Shown here piece after piece: positions 1 to 9,074 of a stretch of DNA of 64,000 nt (positions are counted from its first letter, which is position 1; each line of letters starts with the position of its first letter). Origin of the DNA: Polyangiaceae bacterium (GTDB lineage: Bacteria; Myxococcota_A; Polyangia; Polyangiales; Polyangiaceae). The notes under the pieces were generated by a model. That model did not search any database and was not told the DNA's origin. It worked only from the letters and a program-made list of their open reading frames with translations. Where the stretch lies: assembly GCA_013361525.1 (NCBI GenBank), contig JABFXY010000002.1:104333-168332 (forward strand), given 5' to 3'. The position numbers were made by a program, and so were the translations under genes.

Positions 1-698
1 CCAGCCGCGATCCTTCGCGTGTCGACAAGACGCCTTATCCACTCCTTCAGCTCGACGTGCGGGACGATGCGTCCGTCGCTCGCTGTGTCGCAGGGGTCGG
101 CCCCGTCGACGCATTGGTCAACAACGCCGGGTACGCGTTCGTCGGCGCGGTGGAGGAAACGTCCATCGCGGAGGCCAAAGCGCAGATGGAGACGAATTGC
201 TTCGGCGCCCTTCGCATGATGCACGCCGTCCTTCCCGCAATGCGATCGTGCGGCGCCGGCCGAATCGTCGTCATCAGCTCGATTTCCGGTGTCGTCCCGC
301 CGCCGTTCCTCGGCGCTTACGCGGCGAGCAAACACGCCATCGAGGCATTCACCGAGTCGCTATCGCACGAGGTGCGTGACTGCGGCGTGCGGTTGACGCT
401 GGTCGAGCTCGACTCGATGCGCACCGGCATCACCTTCACGCGACCGGAGCGCGCCGACCAGCGTCACGACGTTCCGCGCGGGCGCATGCTCCGCCGTCTC
501 GAGCACGGCAGCGCGCACGGCGACGACCCGGCCTTGGTCGCCGAGGCGGTGGTCGAGATCCTCGCTCGAGAGTCACCGCCCCTTCGTTGGCTCGTCGGTG
601 AACGGACAGTGCAGGTCGTGGAGGCGCGGCGCAAGCTCCCCGAGCCCGCATTTGCCGAGCTCGTAAGGCGCCAATTGGGGCTTTGGGAGGAGGCATGA
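1..698 (+). CDS. Short-chain dehydrogenase/reductase (5' truncated)
   Basis: NAD(P)-dependent oxidoreductase of the classical SDR family, substrate unknown. The frame is open to the left edge, and residues encoded before the first GTG (position 57) continue the SDR fold with an LDV turn, so the gene begins outside the window and the N-terminal glycine-rich cofactor motif is missing. Visible signatures are NNAG (strand beta-4), a serine-rich strand VISSIS carrying the catalytic Ser, and the YAASK catalytic Tyr/Lys pair followed by HAIEAFTESL. The C-terminal third is variable, as usual when it sets substrate specificity. About 232 residues are present against a usual 250-290. Cytoplasmic; no operon partner is visible downstream. 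Confidence 0.9.
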   Translation, partial: SRDPSRVDKTPYPLLQLDVRDDASVARCVAGVGPVDALVNNAGYAFVGAVEETSIAEAKAQMETNCFGALRMMHAVLPAMRSCGAGRIVVISSISGVVPPPFLGAYAASKHAIEAFTESLSHEVRDCGVRLTLVELDSMRTGITFTRPERADQRHDVPRGRMLRRLEHGSAHGDDPALVAEAVVEILARESPPLRWLVGERTVQVVEARRKLPEPAFAELVRRQLGLWEEA

Positions 699-818
699 GC
701 ACCTGAAACGGCCACTGTTCTCGCGGCCGCGTCAGGGATCCCGCGCGGCCGCGTCGCTCACGACCATGTTCACGATGCTCGATACCACGCGGGCCCCGAA
801 GCCCGCTCGCGACTCGAT

Positions 819-891
819 GCCGAGTGAGTCGACTGGTGTCGACGTCCGACTGTCGATCGGAATCAGGCGAGTTCGATCCTCGTACTCGGCG
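819..891 (+). tRNA. tRNA-Asp(GTC)-like gene, possibly divergent or decayed
   Basis: A 73-nt cloverleaf can be folded by hand with all four arms paired: acceptor GCCGAGT/ACTCGGC (7 bp), D stem GTCG/CGAC with an 8-nt loop containing GG, anticodon stem TCCGA/TCGGA with loop CTGTCGA (anticodon GTC at 852-854), 5-nt variable loop, and a T arm with loop TTCGATC. The discriminator is G, the aspartate identity base. Odd points: position 8 is G instead of the near-universal U, the 15-48 pair is C-G rather than the usual purine-pyrimidine, position 38 is A, and CCA is not encoded (CCC follows). It may be a working divergent tRNA-Asp or a degraded or tRNA-like sequence. Confidence 0.55.
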
Positions 892-1125
892 CCCCGTTGG
901 TATAGCCCGCGGGCGTGAAGGCCCGCCTTTCGCGCCAGCGGGTGGTGAGGAGGCCGGGTGGCCTCGGCGCGCTGTAAACGCGTTGTCCCTAGGGGCATGG
1001 TCGCTGGACTCGACCACCACCCACCCTACGAGTGAGGCTGAGGCTGCCGGCGAGCTTCCGGACATGCGCTGGATCGGGGTGTTCTACCTCGAGCGATTGG
1101 CTGTGAAGTAAACATTGCCGCTCCG

Positions 1126-2034
1126 TCACCGTGCGGCGAACGGCATATCCAACTCCACATCGTCGCCACGACCATCAATCGTCCCGCGAGGAAGCACCTT
1201 CTCCAACTCCCGAAGCCGCGCTTCCCTCTCGCCATCCCCGGCCGCAAATACAGCCCAGGTCCGCTCGAGCACACCGACGGATCGCTGAATCGCTTCTTCC
1301 AGCACTTGCTCGAATCGTCCCCACCCACCGTATAGGAACTTCGGCCGAGCCTCGCTCTTCTCTTTCTCCGACGCAACGAGGCGCCCGACGGGACTACCAA
1401 TCAGCCGGGCATGCAGCTCGTAGCCACTGCCCATTCGCGCCAGATCGGTCTCCGTTGGGCCGTTCGGAATGCTCGGCGAATAGGCATCACAGACGGCCTG
1501 CCGCACATGCTGCTTCGCAAAGAGCTCGCCGAACGGCACTCGGACAAGCCGCACGATGCCGTCGGTGCCCATGCGATCTTGTCCGAAGTACTCCTCGTGG
1601 AAGCAAATGGATTGGAACTTCTCGACTTCGCGGTGGGCGCCGTCGTGGTCGCGTCCCCCGTGGTGACGGCGGGCGAGGGCATTGACGAGCGGGTGCATCG
1701 CGCGGTCGATGGTCGCGTGTGACGCAGCGCCGAGCGCGAGAACGGCGAGCTCGCTCGATCGCGCTCGGTGCGCTGCCCTCGCGAGGGCAAAGACGATCGG
1801 CACGGCCGCTTCCTCATGTACGACCGCGCCCCACGGGCTGGCGCGCGGTTTGAGGCGCGCGGCGTAACGCACGACCTCCTCGGCGTAATGGTCGAAATAG
1901 GGCATGTCCATGAGGACCGCACCGAGGCGCCCGGCGTCCTCGTGCCGCATGACGGCGCGGCGCACTTCGGGAGACAGGCCTGACGCCGTCGACGCTTCGC
2001 GAAATGCGGTGATGTGGATCCCTTCGGCCGGCAT
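1126..2034 (-). CDS. Zinc-dependent phospholipase C-like protein
   Basis: 302-residue all-helical protein resembling the bacterial zinc-dependent phospholipase C / S1-P1 nuclease fold. Candidate metal ligands recur through the chain: GIHITAF near the N-terminus, MPYFDHY, the segment SHATIDRAMHPLVN, which strongly resembles the HxxLDxxxHP helix of that family, and a later HREVEKF/CFHEEYF region. No signal peptide is evident, so it may act in the cytoplasm or hydrolyse a different phosphoester. The ATG at 2034 is preferred over an upstream possibility because MPAEGIH aligns with the usual family start and avoids overlapping the divergent lipoprotein at 2118. Substrate unproven. Confidence 0.6.
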   Translation of the reverse strand: MPAEGIHITAFREASTASGLSPEVRRAVMRHEDAGRLGAVLMDMPYFDHYAEEVVRYAARLKPRASPWGAVVHEEAAVPIVFALARAAHRARSSELAVLALGAASHATIDRAMHPLVNALARRHHGGRDHDGAHREVEKFQSICFHEEYFGQDRMGTDGIVRLVRVPFGELFAKQHVRQAVCDAYSPSIPNGPTETDLARMGSGYELHARLIGSPVGRLVASEKEKSEARPKFLYGGWGRFEQVLEEAIQRSVGVLERTWAVFAAGDGEREARLRELEKVLPRGTIDGRGDDVELDMPFAAR

Positions 2035-2117
2035 GGTCGCGGCCAGGATACCACTCGAATGTAAATCGACCGTCGGTGGGATTAGAACCGCGGGCCGCCC
2101 GGTTCGACTGGACCGAG

Positions 2118-2645
2118 ATGCAGACATTCTCGATGTGCCTTGCGGTCGGCCTCGCGTCCGGGTGTTGGCAATTCGCGCCGAGCGACGACGACTCCGACGA
2201 CGACGATGAAACGACGACGTTCGAGGTGTCCGCGGAGCAGGAGACGAATTCGTGCGGGACCACCGGCGTCGACTTGCCCGAAAGCGTGACGATGTCCGTC
2301 GACGTGACGATCGACGGACACGACGTTACCTGGGACGACGGGACCATTTCCGCGGACGGCGATCTCGATGACGACGACGTCTCGTTCGAGGTCGACGACT
2401 CCATGAAGGTCGATATGCGCGACGCCGGGTACACGACCTATCCGTGCAGGATCGTGCGTACCGACGAAATCAGCGCCGCATTCGACGACTCGGCGTCGCC
2501 CGACAGTGTCGACGGTACTTGGAAGATTCGCTACGAGCCGACCGACGACTCGGACTGCTCGGAGCTGGTCGAGGGATCCGCGCCGGTGTTCGACGCGCTG
2601 CCCTGTAGCGTTCGATACGACGTCGAGGGCACCGTCGACGATTGA
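2118..2645 (+). CDS. Small acidic lipoprotein, unknown function
   Basis: 175-residue predicted lipoprotein. The signal is short (MQTFSMCLAVGL) and ends in lipobox ASGC, so the mature N-terminal Cys would be lipidated. It is followed by a very acidic Asp-rich stretch and a beta-rich domain dominated by Asp, Thr and Val, with four further cysteines that could form disulfides. No known domain recognised. The ATG at 2118 is chosen because the lipobox follows at a normal distance; an upstream in-frame ATG at 2076 would bury the signal. Divergent from the phospholipase-like gene, with 83 bp between the two starts. Confidence 0.65.
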   Translation: MQTFSMCLAVGLASGCWQFAPSDDDSDDDDETTTFEVSAEQETNSCGTTGVDLPESVTMSVDVTIDGHDVTWDDGTISADGDLDDDDVSFEVDDSMKVDMRDAGYTTYPCRIVRTDEISAAFDDSASPDSVDGTWKIRYEPTDDSDCSELVEGSAPVFDALPCSVRYDVEGTVDD

Positions 2646-2687
2646 AGGGTCGATGATTCGGCCTCGACGCGCTACCTTCTCGCGCGA

Positions 2688-5219
2688 GTGTCGACGGCCT
2701 TACATGCGCTTCACGTCGCTGAGGATCGGTTCATCGCGCGGCAGGAGACCGTGCGCGACGTGTCTCGGCGTCTCCTCGAGGGTCAATCAGTCGTTATCGT
2801 CGGCTTCCCCGGCGTCGGAAAGACGCGGCTCGCGGCCGAGTGTCTTCGCGCGTTGAGCGATGAAGACGCGATGGTCGTCAAGCTCTCGGACGTTCGGGAT
2901 AGGGAGGCGCTCGCGTCGAGGGTCGCGGAGGTCGCCGGCGTGTTTCGATCGCCGGCTTCGAGCGGCGCAGAATCGGAGGCTCACCTCCTCAGAATGCTCG
3001 CGTCGCGCGGTCCCGCAATCGTCGTGTTGGACGGCTTCGAGCATTTGCCTCGGCAGGCGGACGAGCTGCTTCGCGGATGGGTGCGCGGCTCGCCGCTCAG
3101 CTTCTTGGTGACGAGCCGACGTAGGCTCGAATGCGATCTCGACCATATCGAGCTCGCGCCGCTCGACATCGTGGAGCGGAGGGGGTGGTCCGAGGCGGCG
3201 GAGCTGCTTCGGTGTCGCGCGCAGGAGCTTGCGAAGGTCGTTGTCGACGAAGCCGACCGCGACGCGGTGCACGCCCTCGCGAAGCGACTCGACGGTCTCC
3301 CGCTCGCGCTCGAGCTCGCGGCAGCTCGCCTATCGGTTTTGACGCCGGCACAGCTGCTCACGCGTCTCGACAAACGCTTCCAAACGCTGGACGGGGAAGG
3401 GCGTGGCCTCGCCGCTGCATTGGAGACTTCGTACGGTCTGCTCGAGGAGTCGGCCCGCGCCGTCTTGCGCGCTTGTAGTGTGTTTCGGGGAGGAATTCCG
3501 CTCGAGGCGCTGGAGCACGTCGTGGGTGAAGAGCGCGATACGCTCGGGCCGTTATCGGCCTTGCGCGCGCATTCTCTTCTGAGCGTCGAGCGCTCGGGGG
3601 ATCGATACCGATACTCGCTCTCGCATTCTGTACGCGACTTCATCGAGGGCCGCGAGCAAGACGATCCGATGTGGGAGGTTGCTCGTGCGAGACATGCAGC
3701 GTACTGGGCACGCGCGGGTGAGGCGGAGTCGAGTGAATCGCCGCCGCTTTCGCCCGAGATCGAGAATCTTCGCGCCGCCCTCGCGTGGGCCCGGGAACGT
3801 GAGCCGGAGCTCGCGGCGCGGCTCGCGCTGGTCCTTTCGGCGCCGTCGCTCGGGTTGCCCTATGGTGATGTTCACCAGCTGCTGACACTCGTGCTCGACG
3901 CAGCTCCCCTGCAAGGCCGTCTCTACGCAGAGCTCCTCTTTCGACGGGGCACGGTGCGTCGGTTCATCGCAGAGTTCTCGGGCGCCATCGACGATCTCGG
4001 TCGCGCGCTCGAGATCGCAGAGCGACTCCAGGAGACTGCGCTTCACGCGGACATCCTCGCAGGGCTGGGGAATGCCCAGTCCGGTCAGGCCGATTGGGCG
4101 GGAGCTCGCCGCTATCTGGAGCGAGCGCTGGAGGTGCGCGGGTCGCCGGCGTTTGCCGCCTCCGTGATTGCGATGATCGCCAATACGTACAGCAACGAGG
4201 ACGCGTACGACCGCGCGGAGCCGCTCCTGCGGCAATCCATCGATCTCGCCGAAGAGCACAATGATGCCTACACGGAGGCGTTTGGTCGGTTGTCGTTGGG
4301 GATATTGCTCGTCGAGCGCGGTACGTTCGACGAGGCGTTTGCGGCGCTCATCGACTCCCTATCGATCCTCGAAACGAGCCGGTCGGTGCGGGTGATGCAG
4401 GCGCGGCACCTTCGCGCGGTCGCGCTCACCCACCTCGCCCGCGTCAAACAAGAGACCGGGGACGGCGCAGGCGCTTTGACCGATTATCACGAAGCCGTTG
4501 CCTACGCCGAAGAGACGGGGGTTCGCCGCGCCGAGGCCTTTGCCCTTCACGGCCTCGCCTCTCTGTTGCTCGAGCTCGGCGAGCTTCGCGCCGCGGACGA
4601 TCGCATTCGAGCGGCGCTCCCGCTCATGCGAGAGAGCTGCAAAGACGTGGAAGGCGCGCTCGTCGCGCTTCAAGGTGTGTTGTTCGCGTTGCGCGGCGCA
4701 CGCGCGGACGCCGAGCGATTCTTCCGTCGCGCGGAGGCGTTGCTCGCCGCCCACAAGCGGCCTGTATTCGAGGCCGCTCTCCAAGTGTTGCGCGGCGTGG
4801 ACCCCGCCGATACGGCATTTGCGGAGTTCGCCGACGTGCGTATGGCGGCGAGGCTCCGAGCGCTCTTCGCCGACGCGCGCGAGAGCCCACCGTTGTTCGT
4901 TGCGCACGACGCGAGCTTCTTTCGGTCACCCGACGCCGCCGAGCAAGTATCGTTGGCTCGCCGCAAATCGCTGCGCGCGATTCTTCGGGTCCTCGTCGAG
5001 GCTCGACTCGCGCGGCCTGGTGTTCCCCTGACCGTGGAGACGCTCGTTTCCGTCGGTTGGCCGGGTGAGCGAATCCTCTCGGCCGCAGGCGCCGAACGCG
5101 TGTACGCGGCGATTGCCACGTTACGCCGTCTCGGGTTGCGGGCTTTTCTCGTTCAGCAAGGCGACGGCTATATGTTGCGCGCGGATCGCCCCGTCGTGTT
5201 GCACGAGCCTCGGGCCTGA
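2688..5219 (+). CDS. STAND-type ATPase with TPR-like repeats and C-terminal winged helix
   Basis: 843-residue predicted signalling ATPase. An N-terminal nucleotide-binding domain has a P-loop GFPGVGKT (about residues 39-46), a Walker B-like VVLDGFEHL (about 110-118) and the GLPLAL motif typical of STAND/NB-ARC ATPases. Residues ~330-740 are helical repeats rich in Ala, Leu and paired Tyr/Ala positions, consistent with TPRs for ligand or partner sensing. The last ~90 residues (RRKSLRAILRVL onward, ending GDGYMLRA) look like an OmpR/PhoB- or BTAD-type winged helix, so DNA binding is likely. The domain order (ATPase, TPR, DNA-binding last) is that of MalT/LuxR-type regulators rather than AfsR. 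Start is a GTG without an obvious Shine-Dalgarno sequence. Ligand and targets unknown. Confidence 0.75.
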   Translation: MSTALHALHVAEDRFIARQETVRDVSRRLLEGQSVVIVGFPGVGKTRLAAECLRALSDEDAMVVKLSDVRDREALASRVAEVAGVFRSPASSGAESEAHLLRMLASRGPAIVVLDGFEHLPRQADELLRGWVRGSPLSFLVTSRRRLECDLDHIELAPLDIVERRGWSEAAELLRCRAQELAKVVVDEADRDAVHALAKRLDGLPLALELAAARLSVLTPAQLLTRLDKRFQTLDGEGRGLAAALETSYGLLEESARAVLRACSVFRGGIPLEALEHVVGEERDTLGPLSALRAHSLLSVERSGDRYRYSLSHSVRDFIEGREQDDPMWEVARARHAAYWARAGEAESSESPPLSPEIENLRAALAWAREREPELAARLALVLSAPSLGLPYGDVHQLLTLVLDAAPLQGRLYAELLFRRGTVRRFIAEFSGAIDDLGRALEIAERLQETALHADILAGLGNAQSGQADWAGARRYLERALEVRGSPAFAASVIAMIANTYSNEDAYDRAEPLLRQSIDLAEEHNDAYTEAFGRLSLGILLVERGTFDEAFAALIDSLSILETSRSVRVMQARHLRAVALTHLARVKQETGDGAGALTDYHEAVAYAEETGVRRAEAFALHGLASLLLELGELRAADDRIRAALPLMRESCKDVEGALVALQGVLFALRGARADAERFFRRAEALLAAHKRPVFEAALQVLRGVDPADTAFAEFADVRMAARLRALFADARESPPLFVAHDASFFRSPDAAEQVSLARRKSLRAILRVLVEARLARPGVPLTVETLVSVGWPGERILSAAGAERVYAAIATLRRLGLRAFLVQQGDGYMLRADRPVVLHEPRA

Positions 5220-5227
5220 CCACCCAA

Positions 5228-6163
5228 TCAAGGGGCGCAAAATGGCGCGCGGGCTCGCGCTCCTTCGACGTCGGGTGGCGTGGCGGCCACTCGATCCAGG
5301 GCGCCCGTTGCACCATTCGACATGTCCTCGAGCAAGGCGACCGTTCGAGCGACGTCGGCCCCACCGACCCAGCGAACGGTGTTGTCCGAGGCTGGGAGCC
5401 GAATTCCGGAGACGCCCGCTCTGGTCTCTGGCTCTCCGCCGGATGGGCCCTTCATCGCGCGGAGCTCCGTTCGGAGCATTTCCAGATAGCTTCTCGCCAT
5501 CTCGACTTGTTGCGCGCGGGGCCGGCCCCCAGCCTCCAATACCTGGACGATGTCGCACAAATTGGCGGGGACCTCGTCGACGTGGAAGGCGTCGGGTCTG
5601 TATTGAGCGGAAGCAATCACGGTTTCGAGCGCCGCCGAAAGCGGATCTCCTGCGCGCGCCCGTTCGTGGATGCGCGCGTGGAACCATTCGTGACGGGTCG
5701 CGGGAGCCTCGTCCCAGTGGGTCTCGAGCGCGGAGAGAGGAAGATAAAGCGTACGCGTTTCCCGGTCGTAAGAAGCAGCCGCGTAGGGCTTCTGGAAGAA
5801 GAAGCCCACGTCGAAGCGAATTCGTACATCGGGCACGACCTGGCGAACGGCAGAGGGCACGAGTGTCACCGCACAGGGACCGACCTCCGTCATCCGATCT
5901 CCAGGACGCGCGAGGTGCTCTTTGGCTAGCTGGAGCAAGCGCCCACACCAGGCTTCGCGCTCCTGGTCGCCGAGGACGGTCTCGCCTGGGATGTCGTCGA
6001 TGATGCGGGGCCTGTTGGCGGCACGAAACGCCGCGACCGTGGTGGAGGCGGATTGGGGCGCTTGCGTCTTGTCGACGGTGGGTTCGTCAGAATTGACGTG
6101 TGCCGCCGATGTGCAATGCAGACAAGCCGAGAGAAGGATCGGAAGCAGCCCGTGCGCGCGCAT
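5228..6163 (-). CDS. Predicted lipoprotein with HExxH zincin motif
   Basis: 311-residue envelope protein. The N-terminus is a short hydrophobic signal with lipobox LSAC (Cys14). A central HEWFH at residues 158-162, followed by ARIHE, matches the HExxH zinc-binding signature of zincin metallopeptidases, preceded by a beta-rich stretch (SYDRETRTLYLPLS) that could form the substrate edge strand. A third zinc ligand is not certain; a Glu about 20 residues downstream (ALETVIAS) is a candidate. Family not recognised. It converges with the STAND ATPase gene, 8 bp between stop codons. Activity could be peptidase or merely structural zinc binding. Confidence 0.6.
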   Translation of the reverse strand: MRAHGLLPILLSACLHCTSAAHVNSDEPTVDKTQAPQSASTTVAAFRAANRPRIIDDIPGETVLGDQEREAWCGRLLQLAKEHLARPGDRMTEVGPCAVTLVPSAVRQVVPDVRIRFDVGFFFQKPYAAASYDRETRTLYLPLSALETHWDEAPATRHEWFHARIHERARAGDPLSAALETVIASAQYRPDAFHVDEVPANLCDIVQVLEAGGRPRAQQVEMARSYLEMLRTELRAMKGPSGGEPETRAGVSGIRLPASDNTVRWVGGADVARTVALLEDMSNGATGALDRVAATPPDVEGARARAPFCAP

Positions 6164-6317
6164 CGACGATGCGGGTTAGCATGACCCTGAGCGTCCGCCC
6201 ATCGTTTCCCCTTTCCGGGATGTTGCGACCGCTTCACGGCTCTGAGGGGTTCCGAAATTCGGAGCTTCGAGGGGACATCCCGGGGGGGATCGGCGCCTGA
6301 AGCTCGGCTTTTTGGAG

Positions 6318-7031
6318 CTACCTGGCGCCGGGCTCATGCCCATTGCGCCACGCGAGCGCAAAGCTCGCAGGCATGCCCCGGTGATGCCGCCAGCCGGGGG
6401 CGCGTGCCACCAACTCGTCGTCGATGACCCGCTCCAACAGGTCTTGCAATTGGAAGCCGACCCGATGGGCGCTCGTCACGTGATCGGAGAGGAGATGGAT
6501 CGTATTTTCGATCGCGATGCTTTCCCCGGTATCGAGATCGAAATGGGTCGGAATGCCATTGAGCAAGAAGTGTGGGTGGAAACCGACGAGAACGGCAACC
6601 CCACCTGGCCGGCACAGCCGCGCGACCTCGGCGTACAAGGAGTCGAGCTCTGGTAGGTGCTCCACCGAAAGCACATTGATGACGAGGTCGGCCTGCCCGC
6701 CGGGGAGCGACGTTCTCCGAATGTCCTCGAGCCGCAGCTCACCGTAGACGCCGCGTTGGCGTGCGGCGTCCAGCATCTGCGGGCACAGGTCGACACCGTC
6801 GACACGCCGCGCGCCCACCGATGTGAGCCACGAGCCGGTGCGACCGGTGCCGCAGGCCAGGTCGATGGCGTAGTCCACGCCGAAGTCTACCGAGGCGAGC
6901 CGACGGAGAAGGGCTACGTCGAGATCGTCGGTCATCCTACAATCGTAGGAGCGCGACCACAGGCGATAGCCTTCGAGCACGTCTACGGTGCGGTAATGGC
7001 GCTTGTCGTATGCAGCGAAAGGCAGCGGCAT
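6318..7031 (-). CDS. Class I SAM-dependent methyltransferase
   Basis: 237-residue Rossmann-fold methyltransferase of the Methyltransf_11/25 type. Motif I is DLACGTGRTG, the acidic end of strand beta-2 is GVDLCPQMLD, and the post-motif VINVLSVEHLPEL plus LCRPGGVAVLVGFHP correspond to motifs II-III. The substrate is not predictable; small molecules or lipids are typical of this subfamily. It lies 51 bp downstream of a GT1 glycosyltransferase on the same strand, so the two may be co-transcribed and modify one secondary metabolite or surface glycolipid; that pairing is inference. Confidence 0.85.
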   Translation of the reverse strand: MPLPFAAYDKRHYRTVDVLEGYRLWSRSYDCRMTDDLDVALLRRLASVDFGVDYAIDLACGTGRTGSWLTSVGARRVDGVDLCPQMLDAARQRGVYGELRLEDIRRTSLPGGQADLVINVLSVEHLPELDSLYAEVARLCRPGGVAVLVGFHPHFLLNGIPTHFDLDTGESIAIENTIHLLSDHVTSAHRVGFQLQDLLERVIDDELVARAPGWRHHRGMPASFALAWRNGHEPGAR

Positions 7032-7082
7032 TGCGGTAAATCGTACACCATCCGCCTGTTCGCGAAAGCTCGTACGGGGCCT

Positions 7083-8189
7083 CTACCGCACTTCGTCGAC
7101 GAGCCGCCGCGCCGCGATCCGGGCCCCATCGACGACGATCTTCTCGGCAATGGAGCTGGCCCGTTCCACCGTCGCCGGCTCGAATGCCGACTTCAGAGCA
7201 GAGGTGAGCGCGTCCGTCGTGAGTGCGGCAATGGGAACCGAAGCTCCGATGCCGAGGTCACACACGCGTCCGGCCCAAAACGGTTGATCGCTGAACATAG
7301 GGACGACCACCTGCGGCGCGGCGGCACGCGCGGCGGTCAGGGTCGTGCCGGCGCCGCCGTGATGTACGACGGCTGCGACGCAGCGAAAAAGCGCCTGCTG
7401 ATTGATGTCGTCGATTGCGATGCAATCCGGCGATTCGTCAATGAGCCCCAGATCGGCCCAGCCCTTCGAGACGATCGCCCTTCGCCCAACCGCGCGCGCC
7501 GCTTCGACGAGCTTACGACTCGTGCCCTCCGCGACGGGCATACTTCCGAATCCGAGATAGATGGGTGGCTCGCCGCCGTCGAGAAACGATAGGAGGTGAG
7601 CGGGCAGCGGGCTGGAGTCGTCGAGAATCCAAGCACCGGTCTGCACCAACCTCTTGCCATGCATCGACGGCGCCGGATCGAGCGTCGGGTCGGTCGCGAG
7701 CCACGGAGCGTCGGTGACGACGTGGCGCAACAAGTCCGCGATGGGAGCGAGGCCGAGCCGTACTCGGTTGGCGTTGACCCGCTCGAGAGAGCGCTCGTTC
7801 CAAATGCGGGTGTTGGCGTCGTCGGGCAGCGACGTCGGTGCGTACAGGGCATTGACATAAGGAACGCCCCGAAGCTCCGCGACGGAGCGCGCCGCGTGTT
7901 GGTGCGCGTTCGCCCCGAGAATCACGTCGCAACCCCTCGCCGCCGCACCAATCGTGTCGAATTGGTCGGCGATGAGATCGGGTATCTGGATGGGTGGCGC
8001 TCCGGGCTTCGGCGAGCGCATCTCGATGCCGACGGCTGTTGCCGCGAACCCGAGGCGCTCGGCCCACTCGACGAAGTTCGGCGGAACGCACAGGCGCACC
8101 TCGTGACCGAGCGCGCGCACCTCGAGCGCCAGCGCGAGCACCGGCTGAACATCCCCGCGCGTCCCCACGACGGAAAGCAATGCCCGCAT
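7083..8189 (-). CDS. GT1-family glycosyltransferase (UGT/macrolide type)
   Basis: 368-residue GT-B fold enzyme that transfers a sugar from a nucleotide donor to a small acceptor. The N-terminal acceptor domain starts with the typical GTRGDVQPVLAL; the C-terminal donor domain carries PPIYLGFGSMP and the signature HHGGAGTT, then VVPMFSDQPFWAGR, closely matching bacterial macrolide/flavonoid UGTs and sterol glucosyltransferases. The ATG at 8189 is favoured by a strong AGGGGGAAG ribosome-binding site; the open frame extends further upstream but overlaps the divergent gene. About 400 residues is usual, so it is slightly short. Probably co-expressed with the methyltransferase downstream. Confidence 0.88.
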   Translation of the reverse strand: MRALLSVVGTRGDVQPVLALALEVRALGHEVRLCVPPNFVEWAERLGFAATAVGIEMRSPKPGAPPIQIPDLIADQFDTIGAAARGCDVILGANAHQHAARSVAELRGVPYVNALYAPTSLPDDANTRIWNERSLERVNANRVRLGLAPIADLLRHVVTDAPWLATDPTLDPAPSMHGKRLVQTGAWILDDSSPLPAHLLSFLDGGEPPIYLGFGSMPVAEGTSRKLVEAARAVGRRAIVSKGWADLGLIDESPDCIAIDDINQQALFRCVAAVVHHGGAGTTLTAARAAAPQVVVPMFSDQPFWAGRVCDLGIGASVPIAALTTDALTSALKSAFEPATVERASSIAEKIVVDGARIAARRLVDEVR

Positions 8190-8246
8190 CGTCTTCCCCC
8201 TGTCTTGCACGGATCTCGAAACGCCTTCGGATTGTAGCATGCGCCC

Positions 8247-9056
8247 ATGGCACCCCTCCCGGGCGACGTATCCGAAGCGCTGGGCATCGCCGAGCACGAC
8301 ACGACTTGGGTGCGTATTCGGTCGAGCCTCGGATCCATCATCGGTGAGACGTTCTTGATTTCGAGCCCCGGTCGCATGCGCGTTGCCATGCGAACGTCGG
8401 CGCTCGCGGATCTGGAGGAGCTCACGCTTGCCCAACCTCCCGCATACGAGGAGAGCGAGAACGCCGCGTCCGTGGTCGTCGTGCGTGACGGCCAGAGCGG
8501 GGCGAACGCCGAACGCATCCACGTCGGCTACCTCGAGCGCGAGGAGGTCCGCGCATTCTTCCAGGCATCGACGCGGCCCGCGCCCGTCGAGGAGACCGGG
8601 CAGGCCGAGATGCGTGTCCAGCTCGTCTCGCTACTCCGACAGAATGCGATAGACACGATGCGCGCGAAGCTCGTGACGGTGCTCGCGGGCCGGAATGCGG
8701 CGCGGCGAGCGGAGCTCACCAAGAGAGCCGCCGAGGCGAAGGCCCCCGAGACGAAGGAGCAGGCCATCCGCCGAGCCGAGCGCGAGGTTCGTCGGTTGGT
8801 CGAGACGACTCCGCGTCTCGACGCCCGCATTGGAGCGCTGAGGAAGAGGCGCCGCAGCCACTCGAAAGCCGCTAGGGAGATCTTCGACGACGCGATCGAG
8901 GCCGCGCGCGACGAGCTCCGTGCGCGCGCCGGAGAAATTCAGGAGGATCGAGAGCGTTCCCGCGTCGCCCCGGAGGGGAGCGCTCGCTCGCGGTGGCTCT
9001 GGTACTTCGTCGTGGTTGGCGTCGTCGTCTTGGTGCTTTGGTACGTCGGGCGCTAG
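8247..9056 (+). CDS. Coiled-coil protein with C-terminal membrane anchor
   Basis: 269 residues, no recognised family. The N-terminal ~115 residues look globular and beta-rich. Residues ~120-240 are strongly helical and charged with alternating Arg/Ala/Glu (RRAEREVRRLVE, DDAIEAARDELRARAG), indicating coiled coil. The last ~20 residues form one hydrophobic segment (YFVVVGVVVLVLWYV) ending Gly-Arg, so it is probably a tail-anchored inner-membrane protein with its bulk in the cytoplasm. Divergent from the glycosyltransferase (57 bp between starts) and convergent with the next lipoprotein. Function unknown. Confidence 0.65.
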   Translation: MAPLPGDVSEALGIAEHDTTWVRIRSSLGSIIGETFLISSPGRMRVAMRTSALADLEELTLAQPPAYEESENAASVVVVRDGQSGANAERIHVGYLEREEVRAFFQASTRPAPVEETGQAEMRVQLVSLLRQNAIDTMRAKLVTVLAGRNAARRAELTKRAAEAKAPETKEQAIRRAEREVRRLVETTPRLDARIGALRKRRRSHSKAAREIFDDAIEAARDELRARAGEIQEDRERSRVAPEGSARSRWLWYFVVVGVVVLVLWYVGR

Positions 9057-9074
9057 GCGCGTCTCGGTCGTCTT

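Noticed and set aside
824..1111. 95-codon plus-strand frame overlapping the tRNA-like fold
   Set aside because: Overlaps a plausible cloverleaf RNA and has no protein-like features.
7083..8522. Longer glycosyltransferase frame
   Set aside because: The first 111 codons lack similarity, overlap the divergent gene, and a strong Shine-Dalgarno sequence marks the ATG at 8189.
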